From NCBI RefSeq assembly GCF_042477335.2, contig NC_091247.1, positions 13,493,001 to 13,557,000 of the forward strand: a stretch of DNA of 64,000 bases. The letters run 5' to 3'. A model generated the notes under the pieces. That model did no database searches, was not told where the DNA came from, and saw nothing but the letters and a program-made list of their open reading frames with translations. The position numbers were made by a program, and so were the translations under genes. Source of the stretch: Ovis canadensis (lineage: Eukaryota > Chordata > Mammalia > Artiodactyla > Bovidae). Shown piece by piece: positions 49,681 to 62,670 of this stretch (the first letter of the stretch is position 1; each line of letters opens with the position of its first letter).

Positions 49681-52619
49681 GTGACAGGCCAGGCCACTAA
49701 GGTGGGTTTTTCACCCGCGATCTTTGAGACACTTGAGCTTTTAAAACCCAGTAGCACCAGAATTGTGTCCATTTGGTAAGATAGGAAACTGAGGACCAGA
49801 GGTGACGTGCAGTGCTGAGACCACCTGGGGCTTCAGGGCAGAGCTGGGGGTATCTCAAACTAGAAACTGCTGCTGAGAACCACATACCCTTCCCCTACCC
49901 CCACCCCAAGTGGAAGGAGGCTGGAAAAAGAGCAGTCCAGGCTGGTCTTCACATAACATCCTGGATGAGAAATGCACTACCCCCAGATCCCCATGGGCTG
50001 AAAGCCTGCCCTCCAAGGCCACCTGCCACTGCCTGAACCTCTACCGCCAGAAGGAAGAGCACAGGTTGCAAGTCCAGGAGACCTAATTCAAATCGAGATG
50101 CTACAGCTTACTAACTGAGCCACCTTGGACCGGGTACTTAACCTCTCTGGTCCTCAGTATTCTCATCTCTAAGGCAAGGATGCTATTACAGTAAAACTCA
50201 ACCCAGAGGACGGTTTTAAGTTTCCATGAGGTCATGCACACAAACTTCCTGATGCTGTGCGTAGCACAGAGAAGGTGACCCATGACCAGGAAGCATTCTT
50301 TTCAAAGATCTCCTGACTCAGGCTCCAAGGTGGACGCTCCACCAGTCGCACACCCACTGCCTACTTTACAGAGTCCCAGCATCCAGCTCCTCTTTTTTGT
50401 AGCTGGGGGAACCGATCTTAGAAGAGGGGGCTGCATCCTGGGTCCCACAGAGTCTCCTGGTCCCCATGTCCACAGGTTTTCTCCCTCAGTTTCCCCACCA
50501 TACCCAGCCATCCTGTGAGCCCCAGATCCCGGAAGGCCAGGAGGGAGGGCTCAAAGGTCTGTAAGCAGGCTCCCAGACATCTCTGGGTGCGGAGAGAGAA
50601 GCATGAGAGAAGTGAGGCCTGCTGCAGAGGCCACCCGAGCTGTTCCCTTGCTCCAGTGGGACAAAAGCTAGCTGCCCCGGAGAGACAGAGCAAGCAAATG
50701 CCAGGGCAAATGCCAGAGGGAGTGGAGCCAGTAGAGGGCCTGGGGCCCTGGGGTGCTGGGGCATCTGGGTCCCCCACCCAGATCCAGAGCCCCCAGTAAC
50801 TACCCAGAGGGGGCGAGGAGACATGAAACTTGGGCTATCAGCCAGAGGAATGGAATTAGGGTGAGATTTGGGGGTCCAGTTGCCCAAAGAAAAGGGGGGG
50901 TGGTTTCTGTGACGAAGAAAGAAGAGCTTGGATGAAGCCCCATCTCCACTCAGGTCCTCCCTCCCTTCAGGCCAGGAGCACAGCCAGTTCCCCGGCCTGT
51001 ACCTCCTGTTGACTCCTCACTCCCAGGCCACCCTCCGGAACTCAGAGGAACAGCACTTGTGTGGCCCTGGCACTGAGAGAAAGAACTGGGGGTCAGAGAT
51101 CCAAGTTCAAGTTCTCTTCCCTCGGTTTGACCTCAGACAAGTGTCGGCACCTCTCCGGGCCTCTGGTTCCCCATTTGAACGATGTAAAGTAGATGGTTTC
51201 TGAGAAGAGGCGTGGAGGGATTCCGCCCTCACTGTGGCCAGGCTGTGTGACCGGAGCTGGAGGTCTTGAGAAGGATGCAGTGAAGGAGACACCATAGACA
51301 GGATGGCGGATAGGTGCCCAGGCAGCCCCCCAGGGGCAGGACCACACCGAAAGGGGGTGAGGGGGCGAGGAAGAGAGAAGGCGGCAAGAGCACGGTGATT
51401 GATTGGCACCGGAGCTTCAGGGAAAGAGAGATGTGAAGGAGAATGCCTAGGTTCCTGGCATGATGCTGGTGATAACACCCAGGGAGGGAACCAGGGCTGG
51501 GGAGCAGCTCTCGTAGGTGGCGTTCACATCCAAATCTGGACTCGCTGTGTTTGACGCATGTCTGTAGCAGAGCCTGCAGGCAGCTAGTTACGGGGTGGGG
51601 GAAGGGGATGTCCCAGGCAGTCCTCACCCCAGCCCTGGAAAAGCCATAGCTCTTTTACTCCACAGCCTGTAACCTCCACATCTCGGGGGTTTCCTTAACC
51701 CTCACGATGGTGAACGTCTGTTCGCTGTGCAAGGACCGGCTCTGTGTCCCCAGGGAAGCGTCTTCTAACACACCTCCTCGTCTTTCTGTCCTCTGAGGAC
51801 TCTCCAGGGCAGCCTCTGGTCAGAGCAGGCAGCACACTGGCTCGTGTGGGCCCTTTCTGCCTCTTATTAGGCTGCGGGCATCTTGGTCATGCTCATATCC
51901 CCAGGGCTAAACACAAGACCTGGGGCAGAGAAGGCGTCCACCAACGCAGGCTTATGACTGAGCATCTGAGCGGTTGAATCTGTGAAAAAATATGGACCTT
52001 CTGTGAATGAGTAAGGGTCCAGGCCTCATCGAGGTGACTGCCACCCCATCTGTCTGCTGTGCCAACAACTGCAAGTGTCAGTACTCTGCCTCAGTTTCTC
52101 TGACTCTCCCAGCTGAGCCCACGGCGGGCACCCTCAACAGCCTCACAGCCCCAGCTCCACCCCAGGCCCTGAGACCCTCCCAGCTCAGGTGGCAAGGACC
52201 TCTTTCCCTATTCCCCACCTCGGACATGGGGTGGGGTTTCCCTCTGCTTAGCCCCACCCCAGGCTCCACCCCGATCACACACTCTTCCTGGAGACTCTAC
52301 TGGAATCCCTAGTGACGACCAGGATTTTAAAGCTCCTGGAGGGGTCTCACCCCAGATGAGTCCCACCCACTATTTGAAAATCCAGAGCTGACTCTTACCT
52401 GAATCACTCAGGGGCCCAGCCCCGCCCAGCCCCACCTCCGGAGTCAGCTTCTCAGTCAGGTGGGAAAGCTCTGGAATCAGCCCAACATCTCTTCAGATCC
52501 CCGTCCCCATTCCTCACGAGATTTCAGGGTGACCTGAGGCAGACAACTGCCCTTCTTGGGCGTCAGTTTCCCCATCTGTAAAATGGAGTTCATAATTCCA
52601 TTCTTGTAAGAGTTATTGT
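49681..52619. other. PTGS1 upstream flank, no ruminant repeats
   Basis: MIR-like cores appear at about 49770-49870, 50050-50280 and 51090-51200. I find no exon, RNA gene or young repeat. Many overlapping open frames reflect GC richness. Confidence 0.5.
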
Positions 52620-53166
52620 ACCTTACAAGACTCTTGCTCCTTGGAAGGAAAAACAAACCTAGACAGCCTGGCCACATTAAAAAGCAGAGATGTCACTTTG
52701 CCAACAAAGGTCCATATAGTCAAAGCTATGGTTTTTCCAGTAGTCATGTATGGATGTGAGAGTTGGACCATAAAGAAGGCTGACTGTCAAAGAATTGATG
52801 CTTTCGAATTGTGATGCTGGAAGACTCTTGAGAGCCCCTTGGACTGCAAGGTGATCAAACCAATCAGTCCCAAAGAAAGTCAACCCTGAATATTCATTGG
52901 AAGGACTGATGCTGAAGCTCCAATACTTTGGCCACCTGATGCAAAGAGCCAACTCATTGGAAAAGACCCTGATGCTGGGAAAGATCGAAGGCAGGAGGAG
53001 AAGGGGATGACGGAGGATGAGATGGTTAGATAGCATCGCCGACTCAATGGACATGAATTTGAGTAAACTGTAGGAAAAAGTTTACTCCTATAAAGGAGGA
53101 CAGGAAAGCCTGGCGTGCTGCAGCCAATGAGGTCACAGTCAGACACAATACAGTAACTGAACAACA
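52620..53166 (+). mobile_element. BovB 3' fragment with TSD
   Basis: CACATTAAAAAGCAGAGATG, GGTTTTTCCAGTAGTCATGT to CAGTAACTGAACAACA. AAGAGTTATTGT (52608-52619) and AAGAGTTACTGT (53167-53178) flank it. The target looks like MIR. Confidence 0.88.
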
Positions 53167-53178
53167 AAGAGTTACTGT

Positions 53179-54628
53179 GAAGACAAGACACGATGACGTG
53201 CGTGATTCTGAGCAATATTATAGGCATGACCAGCCTCCAGCAGGAACCTTCATTACCTGCAGGAATTCATGATCTGCTCTCCCTAACATTCACTACCTGA
53301 ACAGGAGGGCTTCATGCAAAACTCTCTGCCTCCTCTTTACCTGCTCAGTGCCAGCCTGGGGTTGGGCATCAGTGGTAACAATAATGATTGTTAATATTTC
53401 AAGTCCCTCCTGCGGGCCAGGCAGAGTACCACATATTTCACATGGGCTATCATGTGTCAGTTTCCCAACAGCCCTACAAAAAAATGATGACCTTCGTTTT
53501 ACAGGGAAAGAAACCGAGGCCCAAAAAGCTGACATGGTTTGCCCAAGGTTACACAACTAGTAAGGGTTAGGTTTCAAGACCCAATCCCAGCCAGTGTTTG
53601 GAGTCAGTTAAAAGGAGACAGAAACTGGATGGCATAGAGGCAGGGGGAGGCTAGGCGGTCCAGTTTAAGCAGCCGAGTCCAGCTGAAAAGCTAAGAACTG
53701 AGAATCACAAAATGTTTTCACATTCCTCTCATCCAAATTCTCACAGCCGCTCCGAAAGGAAAATAGCATTATCCCCATGATGCAAAAGAGGAAACCGAGA
53801 TGCAAAGATTTCCCTCGATCATGCGGTGAGGCAGGCATGCTAAGGGGTTTTTGTGTAATGTCTCCTTCATAATTATAACATCTCCCTAAGATCGATTCTC
53901 TACTTGTCCCCATGTTCATAAACAGGAAAACTGACCGCTAAAGGCCACAGACTAGTAGCTGGCAGAGCTGGAATCGAAGCCTCCCTGGTCTGTTTGCTGT
54001 CAAGCTGACAAGGTAACTCCCTGCTGCACCCCATTCCGGGCTCTCTTGGATCCCAAGTCCTGACTCGTTAAAACAAACATCCCCATCCAGGCAGAGCCAG
54101 GGCCAAGAAGGCAGATAAACAAGCAACAGGTTGGTGAGTGGAGAGTCCTCAGGCTTGTCCGGGGAGTTTCCACTGCAGAGTCCCCTGTCCCACAGACCTC
54201 ACTACTAGGCAGCTGGCGCCACCTGATGAGTAATCTTCGAGGATCAGACATCAGCTCCTGGGATCTAGGGCCCAACCACCTGTGATGGAAGAGCTGGAGG
54301 GGCTGGGAAAGAGCCGTTGTCTTGTGAAGATACAATAAATGCTCTAGAGGTTGCTGGGCTGCAAAGTGTCAGTCTCTGCATCCCCCTCCTTCTCCATCAG
54401 AGCTGAAGGAGAAGCAGTTTCCATGATTCTGCTGTGGCAGTGAAGTGCTCTCCTAACTGCTCAGCACCTTCAGTAGTTCTCACGGCCCCAGCCTTTGACC
54501 TGGCCGTCAAGTCTCAGCTGAGCAGCAGGATATCATAGAAACAGCCCTGGAGTGGAGGCCCAGAAGGTGCGGTCCCCAGACAAGTCACTCTTCTCCCTCC
54601 TGGACCTCAGTTTCCCAACTTACTAAAT
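53179..54628. other. Intergenic, MIR-rich
   Basis: MIR cores at about 53360-53570 (CAGGGAAAGAAACCGAGGCC), 53720-53960 and 54500-54620 (CACTCTTCTCCCTCCTGGAC). No gene. Confidence 0.5.
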
Positions 54629-54845
54629 AACATTCCCTGGTGGTCCAGTGATTAAGACTTCGTCTTCCAATGCAGGGAGTGCAGGTTCAAACACCGGTTG
54701 GGGAGCTGGGACTGTACATACTTTACCACCAAAAAGCCAAAACATAAGACAGAAGCCATATTGGAACAAATTCAATAGAGACTTTTTAAAAATGGCCCAC
54801 ATTTGATCCACAATGGCTCAAGAAAATATTTTTTAAATAAATAAC
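54629..54845 (+). mobile_element. Bov-tA SINE
   Basis: ACATTCCCTGGTGGTCCAGT, GGTTCAAACACCGGTTGGGG, an A/T-rich end. It interrupts a MIR that resumes at about 54870. Confidence 0.78.
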
Positions 54846-54869
54846 TAAGCCTGTTGAATTAGATGTGCT

Positions 54870-55110
54870 GAAGGAGGGAAATGGGTTCTCAGAGTCAGGT
54901 GGCACTGGATATGGAATCTGGTTTCCATATTCAATATTGCAGCCAGCCATGTGTCATTTCTGAGGCTCGGTTTCCTCATCTGGAAATAAGGGCCGTAACA
55001 ATACTTATTTCCTGGGAGCACTGCGAAGATAAGACTGCTCAGCTCAATCCCTTGCACTTGAGAGATACTTGGTAAACGATCGTTACTGGCTGAATTATTA
55101 TTGTTGTTGT
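54870..55110 (+). repeat. MIR fragment
   Basis: TGAGGCTCGGTTTCCTCATC, TGGAAATAAGGGCCGTAACA and GAGATACTTGGTAAACGATC in MIR order. Confidence 0.65.
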
Positions 55111-55112
55111 CA

Positions 55113-55365
55113 TTCATTACTGTTCAGTTGCACAGTGTGTGACCCTTTGTGATCCCACGGACTGCCACAGGCCAGACTTCCCTATCCTTCACCATCTCCC
55201 AGTCTTTGCTCAAACTCATGTCCACTGAGTCGGTGATGCCATCCGACCGTCTCATCCTCTGTCGTCCCCTCTCCTCCTGCCCTCACTCTTTCCCAGCATC
55301 AGGGTCTTTTCCAATGAGTCGGCTCTTTGCATCAAGTGGCCAAAGTATTAGAGCTTCAGCAATTA
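55113..55365 (-). mobile_element. BovB 3' fragment
   Basis: Antisense: TTCAGTTGCACAGTGTGTGA, CTCATGTCCACTGAGTCGGT to CAAAGTATTAGAGCTTCAGC. Confidence 0.82.
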
Positions 55366-57689
55366 TTGGTATCGGTATGAAATAATTAATCCTAATTAAT
55401 AATTAATAATAATTAGTTTGATTCAATCAGTGTGGTCCTGCATGTGAAGAAAGCTTGTTCTGGACACCAGAAAGAATTTGAGAAAGAATGGTTGCAGGCA
55501 GGTGCTCACCTAGGGTACTAGGAATGCATCTGGCTACCTAGAGCGAAGCCCCAAACATGGAAGCTTAAACAAACAAATACACAAAAACAAAAAGAGGATT
55601 CTTCCGGAATCTTCTGGTGTAGAGGCGACGTCGCCCAGGCCCCTTGGCTGCCAGGGAAGGCCAGGCTCTTTCCATCTTTCTGTTCTATCACTCTCAGAAT
55701 GTGTGGTGTCCTCCAGTCTGAGTTCCAGCTGAGCTCCACCAGCACCTCCTTCCCCAGAACTATGCCACATGACCTCACTTGCTGGCAAAGGAGATGGGGA
55801 ACTTGAGTTTGGGGGATTAGGCAGGAAGGGACCCCGAGTTGGAAATGGAGATTGGGCCCACTGTGTCTGCCAGATTCAGAGGAGTCTTTCCGGTGTGGGT
55901 TGTGGTTTCTGACGTGTGACTTCTCTGGAGAACCCAGGAACAGCTGTGTGCTGCTGACTCCAGAGGTGAGAAGACCTTGCTAGTCCCAGGAGAGGGCCAG
56001 AGACTTGCAGAACCACAGCCGGTCAGAGCCCGGAGCTGTCCGAGCGAAGGTCCAGCCCAGCTCAGCTCAGTGTCAGACGGAGGCTCAGAGCAAGGCAAGG
56101 GCTTGCCTAAACAGACCGGGTCTCTTTCCTCTGTGTCCTACGGCTTCGCGTAAAATGACCAACCTGGGAACAAGTCATCTATGAAAGTAGTGCCCCAGTG
56201 CAAAGACACCTCTTCCTCCAAAGGTCTGCCTCCAATAAACTGAAAATGCAGGGAGCAAGAATTCACACTTCCAAACAACTCTTCAGGACCGATTCATCAC
56301 TGGTGTGGAATGTGTGTTCCTGCCTTAGCACCTCAGTTAATAACTCATGGTCATTTGGCCATGTGCAGTTTAGAAAAACATTTTCAGTTACATCATCTTC
56401 TCTTTTGATCCACACATAAACCTTCTGACATAGATGGTTTAGCCCCTGAATAAATCAGGATTATTTCTATGACAAGTGACTCACACTCAACTCCAACTGA
56501 TTTTGGCAAAAGAAGTGTTGGTTCCCGGGCTGAAAAACTGGGGACAGGAAGGGCTGCACCCATGTGCCAAGTTTCTCCTCTCTCTCTGTATATCCCTGTC
56601 TCCATCTCTCTCTCTTTCTCTCTCTCTTTCTGATCTATTTTTCCCTCCTCTAGTTGACTTCACTCTCAGGCAGATGCTCCCCAAGCTCTGGGGCAGCGCC
56701 AGGCTTACATGGTCCTAGTGACCCAATCCCAAATGAAAAGAGGATGTCTCTTTCCTGGATACTTCTGGTTGCTCCAGCTTAGCTCCCATGCCCATCCCTG
56801 AACCAAATGCTATGAGCAGGAGGATGGGATGTCCTGATTCTTACCGGTCAGTCCTAGACCAGGTCCCCATGTGAACTGAGAAGGAGAGAGGGACACTCCC
56901 CAGAAGAAAATTATGTACAAAAGAGGGAAGGGACGCAGGACAGGCAGAGGCAACCAATATCCACCAGCATTCCGCTTCCCCATCTGCCAAACGAGGAAGC
57001 CAAGGCTCAGAGCAGTAAGTGGATTTTACCTGAAACCTCAGAGCTGGCAAGAGAGGCTCTCTTGCCTTTGGCCATGAGCCTGGATGGAGAGAAGAAGGAA
57101 AGGTTATGGGGATGAAAAGTCCCCTGCCTTTCTGGAGCCTGGCAGGCTTCAGAGCCGCCCAGAGTGGAAGGGAAAAGGATATGGATGGGATGCTGGAATC
57201 CAAAGCTGCTTCTCCTCGGTACTTCCTGGTGTGTTCTTGAACAGGAAAGGATATTTGTGTTTGCTGAACAACCAGAGCATGCCAGATACATCTGGGCACT
57301 TCGCAGACCATGTTTGCCAGAGTTGAGGCTCACAGAGATGAAGCAACTTCGGTCGAAGTCACAAAGTCTTGGAATCGCAGCGCTGGGACTCAATCCAGGT
57401 CGGGAATGACTCCAAAGCCAGCACTGTTTTCTTGAGTGGTTTCTCAATGGGGCTCCATTGACCTTTTGTGTAGGATTTTTCCCCCACACAGGGCAGGAAG
57501 TTCAGCTGGCTAATAGTAAGCTCAGTCACAGCAGCAACCAAAAATTGTTCAGTGCATGTCTAACCTCCCCTCTCCCTCCAGAAGATTACATCGGCCTCTG
57601 GCTGAGAACCATAACACCACACTGACCAAGCCTGGGGCTTTTCTGTCACCTCAGGACCGGACACAGAGTTCTGATGAATGAATGGATGA
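55366..57689. other. Intergenic with a (TC)n tract at 56575-56632
   Basis: The pyrimidine tract is CT-rich with TTT interruptions. 56480-56880 looks like an ancient repeat of unknown family. No gene is recognised. Confidence 0.4.
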
Positions 57690-58110
57690 AATATTCTGGA
57701 GTCAAATAAGAGTAGGTGTGAAACCCAGCTCTACCACTTCCTACCACTTCCTCGGTTTCCTCATGTGTAACATGGGGAGAACACCAGCACCACATTTATA
57801 GGGTTGTTATGAGGATTCAACGAGTTAATTCTTAGAAAATGCTTAGGTCATTGCCTGACATTTAAGCTCTGTAATCAGTGTTTCTTAAATAAATGAACCC
57901 GATAAATGTATCACTGAATGAATGACTACTGCTTATACGCACACACACAATCAGGATGCAATGTGCAAACACTTGCATATTTGTTATCTCATTTGATTGT
58001 CTCCCTTATCCTTAAAGGAAGGTTATGCACATTTTACAGATGAAAAACCTCGCTCAAGAGTTGGGGTGATTTGGCTAGAGTCTCCCAGTTGTTAACCGCA
58101 GCTCCAGAAT
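57690..58110 (+). repeat. MIR and MIR-like fragments
   Basis: 57690-57890 is a good MIR (CAGCTCTACCACTTCCTACC, CCTCATGTGTAACATGGGGA, GTTGTTATGAGGATTCAACG). About 57950-58110 resembles MIR/L3-type core. Confidence 0.6.
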
Positions 58111-59009
58111 TTCAAACTCTGGCTTCTCTGACTTTTCCATCCCCTGCAAATATGTGGCATTTTGACACCACAAATGATGCGTGAGGGCTCTTCCAAGGGC
58201 CTGGACAGGGAGGGGCCATCCTGATTCCCCGGCAATAAAGAACCAATTTCTCATCCATCCCACCTAGGGCTCTCTCACGGGGCTTCCCTTGCTATGTGGG
58301 GTGTGTGTAGATGTGTGTGCGCGCATGTACGTGCGCATGTGAGTCACCAAGGGGTTGGGGATCGAGGAGGCCCAGCCCTGTGGCCAGGACCACAGGACCA
58401 CAAGAAAGAGCTGAGCGGTGAGTGGGAACTGGCCAGCCGTCTGGCCACAGGCCCCCACTCTGAGGCGAGAAGCCCTGGCCCTAGAGACACCTCAGAGCCC
58501 CCAAGCCTAAGCCCTTAGGACAAGAACTAGGTGTCTCCCAGGGCACCTGGGACCCAGCACACAGGGCCAGACTCCCTGCTCTGTGATTCCCTTCAGGTGC
58601 ACTGCATCCATCCCACAAACCCTCATGAAATGGCATCTTGGCAAACCTCCAGACGGTCTGCTGGAGACTTCCACTTTTAGGGAGCTCTCAGACAATGGGT
58701 GAGCCTCCGAGGAGTAGAAGACAGAGGATGTGGTACTCCTGGGGACGCACACACATTCACGCAATGAGGGTCCCTTCTTCCCAGGCCAAGATTTAAGTCA
58801 CAGCTGTAGTGGGCCTCCACCACAGTGGAAGCGTAGAGCGGCAGAAAGACGGAGAAACCCTGATGGCCCACACCTCAGCCCCCTCCCCTCAGCAGCTGTC
58901 TCCTTGCTGGTATCTCAGGCCGCCTCCTTTCCCTGGAAGCATAATTTAGATTATGCTGGATCGAGACTCCTCCTCACTCCTGTCCACTGGGACTCTCCAA
59001 CTTTCTTAT
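58111..59009. other. Intergenic sequence with a GTGTGCGCGC run near 58300-58340
   Basis: A short alternating purine-pyrimidine tract is present. Otherwise there is nothing I can name. Confidence 0.4.
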
Positions 59010-59395
59010 CCAGACCAACCCAACCTATTTCAGCTCAACCCACCTCAGTTCTCCTAAATTCAACTCATCCACCCAACTCAACTTCTTTCCACCCAACCCA
59101 CCCAAATCTGGCCCTGCCAAATGCAACCGAACTCCGCTCCACTCAGCCGCAAGCAACCCATCTCCACACAACCCAACTCAGCTTAACTCAACTAAATTCC
59201 ATTCAAGGAACATCGGCTCAACTCAGGGCCACTCAGCCAAACTGCTCTCCATTCAATCCAACCAAACTAAATTTTGTTCAACCAACTCACCCCAGCACGA
59301 CATAACACAACTCTATTCCACCCAAACCAAACTCAATACACTCAACCCAGCTCAATTCAGCCCAACTAAACCCACCCCTATCCAGCTCTGTTCTT
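59010..59395. repeat. G-poor degenerate CAACT/CAACC repeat
   Basis: About 385 bp in which CAACT, CAACC, AACTCA and CCAAC recur at short, irregular spacing. The plus strand has very few G. The open frame across it (58730-59305) has a low-complexity Pro/Thr/Ser/Asn-rich product and is not a credible gene. Confidence 0.75.
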
Positions 59396-62300
59396 CTTGT
59401 TTTACTTTTCCCCCTTCTGCCAGATACTAAATACTTGCTTCCTAATCCTGCCCTTTTGGCAGATTCCCTATCCTTCCCCAAACAGTGAGACACCGAGTCA
59501 GTACCTGACCTAAAAAGAAGATGGGGAACGTTTCCTTTGGATTTTCCACCTCCTTTCTTTCCTCCCAACACTAACCATGTCCCTTCACTGATAACAAGCT
59601 TCACTCATCTCTGACTTCCCACCACTTGCCCTTACCCTTTCATGAAAGCCCAAGGCCACGAAGCCTCAGAGACCTCAGCCTACGGGGCCTCTCATCTCTG
59701 CACACATTATCCCCAGGGAAGTGGGTCTGGGGGACATTTAGATTGGGCAGCCGGGAGGGTCCAAGCCCCAGAGGAAATTTGATGGGCAGAAGTAGGACCA
59801 CCAGACCTGAGCACCTTGCAGGCAAAAGGATCTGGCTTTTGCAGAGCCCCAGGGGGCAGAAGGCTCTGCGACTGGCTTCCCTGCCGCAGCCACCTGGCCC
59901 TTTTCCACTCCTGGAAGGCCCTGCCTTCCTTTCCCTGCCTTATCACTCAGTCCTCACTAATCTCTGTATCTCTTTCTCTCTCTTGGTCATTATCTCTGTG
60001 TGTGAGTGGCCTTGTTGCTTCTTCTCTATCTTGGACACTCTCTTCCTCTTTTGCTCTCTCATGTGGTTAATCTTCTTGCTGACCCTCCTCCCATCTCTGT
60101 CTCTATTTCTGGTACAATCAGCTTCATGTTCGATGCTCTGGCTGGGGAGTTAACTTCTTCTTCCATCCCCTCTGCCTCTTTCTGATGGGGAAACCCACAG
60201 TCACCCGGGGACTGCCTGGGAACCTCTCTGGCTGCTGAGTCAGGCCTGAGGCCACCTGCGCCTGCGCTGAATCTGCTTCCCTCAGAAGGAAGGAAAGCAC
60301 AACTCTACACCCTAGAACCTAGAAGGGGCTTTCGGCCCATCTTCCCATTTTATGAATGGGAAAACTGAGCCCCAGAGGCTGCAGGGGCAAAGCCTAAGAT
60401 CATTCAGAGGTAACAGAGTGAGAACGAGGCCCTCCTGAGCTGGAGACCCCAGACTCTGAACCTACAGGAAGAAGGCAGGGAGGCCAGACTGGCTGAGAGG
60501 TGGGTGGGAGAACAGTTGCCTCTACCCTGGAAGCTGTCTCCAGGACTGAGAGAATTCTGTCCCTTCCAAAGCATCTCAGAGTGGTGCCTCCCTGTCTGTC
60601 TGTCTAACTCTTAGCTAAGTGTATTCTCTGAGTAGGGTGGGGAAGAAAGGAGACAAGAGGCAACCTGGGTGCCCCTCTAGTGAGGGTCACTTATCACTGA
60701 CCCTGACCTTTCCCATCTCTTGAGGTCAGGACCCAGCCCTGCACAAAAGCACAATTCTGAAAGCACGACGGGGAAGGCGTCACGGGCCCCTGGGAAAGGA
60801 GGAAGCCGGGCTTTGGCCTCCAGCAACAGAGCCGCAGCCTGAGGGTCAGTGCGGGGGTTTCAGCCAGACCAAATCTAGAATCCAGCCACTGAGGCGCAGC
60901 TCCCCCAAACCACCCTGGTCCCGGGGAAGGGTGAGCATGCAGGCCCAGAGCCAGGAGGGTATTCCTCCCTGCCTCCACCCCCACACACACCCCTCCAGCC
61001 TCCTGGTCAGCCCAGGCTCCAGCAGGAACCAAGCCAGGGCCGGCCAGTGAGACGGCCTTGCCCCAGCCCAGAAGGCAGGCCCCAGCTCTCTCCTCCTTGG
61101 CTGGGACTGGCTGCACCTCTAACTACTCTGAGATGCTCTCTCAGCACCTCTGAGTTCCTGGGCAGGTGCCGGCCTGCCTTCCTCGGAATTCTAGGCTGTC
61201 TGAAAATAGCAAGAAGAGAGGACTGTGGTCTGCGTGGTGGGCAGAGAGAAGCTGGGATGGGGTGGGATGGGGGCGGGGTGAGATTCTAGGTACAGGCGCA
61301 GACGCCACTAGGACTAGCGCTGACCTGATCTCAAGTACCCTTCACCCCCTCCCATAAGCCCCAGCTTCCTGCTTTTCTGTAGAAAGGGCCCAGCCCTTCT
61401 TTCCACTGAACAGATCCGGAGACCCAGAGGGGGAAGCAGGGGACCCCAAAGACACAAAGCAGAAGCTGGGGCTCCTGGCCCTCGGTTCCCCGCTCTGTCC
61501 TCAGCAAGCTCTTGGGGTGGAGTTTGGGTTAGGCTCCTAGCTGTCTCATCTGCACAAGAGGCCCAGTTCAGGCGGTTCTCTCCTGGCCTGAGCTGTCATA
61601 ACCCCAGTAGAGCCCCGGTCCTCAGAACCCACAGCTGGGCCTGTCTAGCTCCCTCCCAGGGGCCCTGGGAAGGCAGGTCCCCTCCCTCCCTCTGCCTTTG
61701 CCTGGGCTGGCTCTTCCTTCCTCTTTTCCCCAGCACCCCTCTCCCCACCTCCACCCTGGGCCCCACAAAGCTGGGGAGAGAGGGAAACAGAGGGCAAATC
61801 TGAGGCCCTGCTGAGCCTCAGGGCTGGCCAGGTCCCCAGGGGCAACTCACTGAGCTGACCTCACACACTCCCACCCATCAGGCAGTCTGCATCTTGGAAG
61901 GTCCTGGGACAGTGTGATACTGAAGTCAGCTTCCCCAGCTCCCCGCTGGCCCTGCTGTCTTGGGATCTCGTGGCACGAGTTGCTTCCTCTGTCCGATGGG
62001 CCTCTTGCAGGTGGGCCAGCTGCCACCACCTTCCCTGGCAGTTAAATTTCTTTCAAGAGGCTACAAGGGCCAGTTCCACCAAGAAGCATGAGTCCTGCCT
62101 CTGTTCTTACTGGTTGGGGGACCCGTGTGGCTGCCCTGTGTATCTCTTCCTTCGGTTGATCTTCGTCAGTACCCTTTCCCTGTAAGAAACCACAACCGTG
62201 ACTATCAGAGCTTTCGGGGAGCTGTGTGAGTCTTTGTAGTGAATGACCAGACCTGAGGGCACCACCCGATCTTGCTGTTGGTGTCAGAAGTGAGGCGGCC

Positions 62301-62447
62301 TCGTGTGCAGACTGTGCCCTCTGACCTTGTAACTGGCCTGACGGAGGTCCTGTCATCGTGGAGGCTGTTTTACATGCTGGGAAACTAAGTCACCTGATCA
62401 AGGGTGCACAGTTGGCAAATGAGAAGCAGGTGAGATTTGAGAGCTGG
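59396..62447. other. Intergenic sequence, ancient repeats only
   Basis: A MIR-like core at about 60320-60440 (CCATTTTATGAATGGGAAAA) and a CT-rich patch at 59960-60180. No gene or young repeat is recognised. Confidence 0.4.
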
Positions 62448-62459
62448 CAGCCAAGCCCT

Positions 62460-62658
62460 GGTGGCTCAGTCAGTAAAGAATCTGTCTGCAGTGCAGGAGA
62501 CTGGGGTTCGATCCCTGGGTTGGGAAGATCCCCTGGAGAGGGGATTGGAAACCCACTCCAGTATTCTTGCCTGGAGAGTTTCATGGACAGAGGAGCCTGG
62601 TAGGCTACAGTTCATGTGGTGGAAAGACTCGGACACAACTGAGCCACTAACACACACA
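62460..62658 (+). mobile_element. Ruminant SINE, first of a tandem pair
   Basis: GGTGGCTCAGTCAGTAAAGA to GAGCCACTAACACACACA. CAGCCAAGCCCT lies directly at both ends (62448-62459 and 62659-62670). Confidence 0.83.
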
Positions 62659-62670
62659 CAGCCAAGCCCT

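Noticed and set aside
58730-59305. Open frame of 191 codons on the plus strand
   Set aside because: Its second half is translated CAACT-type repeat; the product is low complexity and has no domain or start context.
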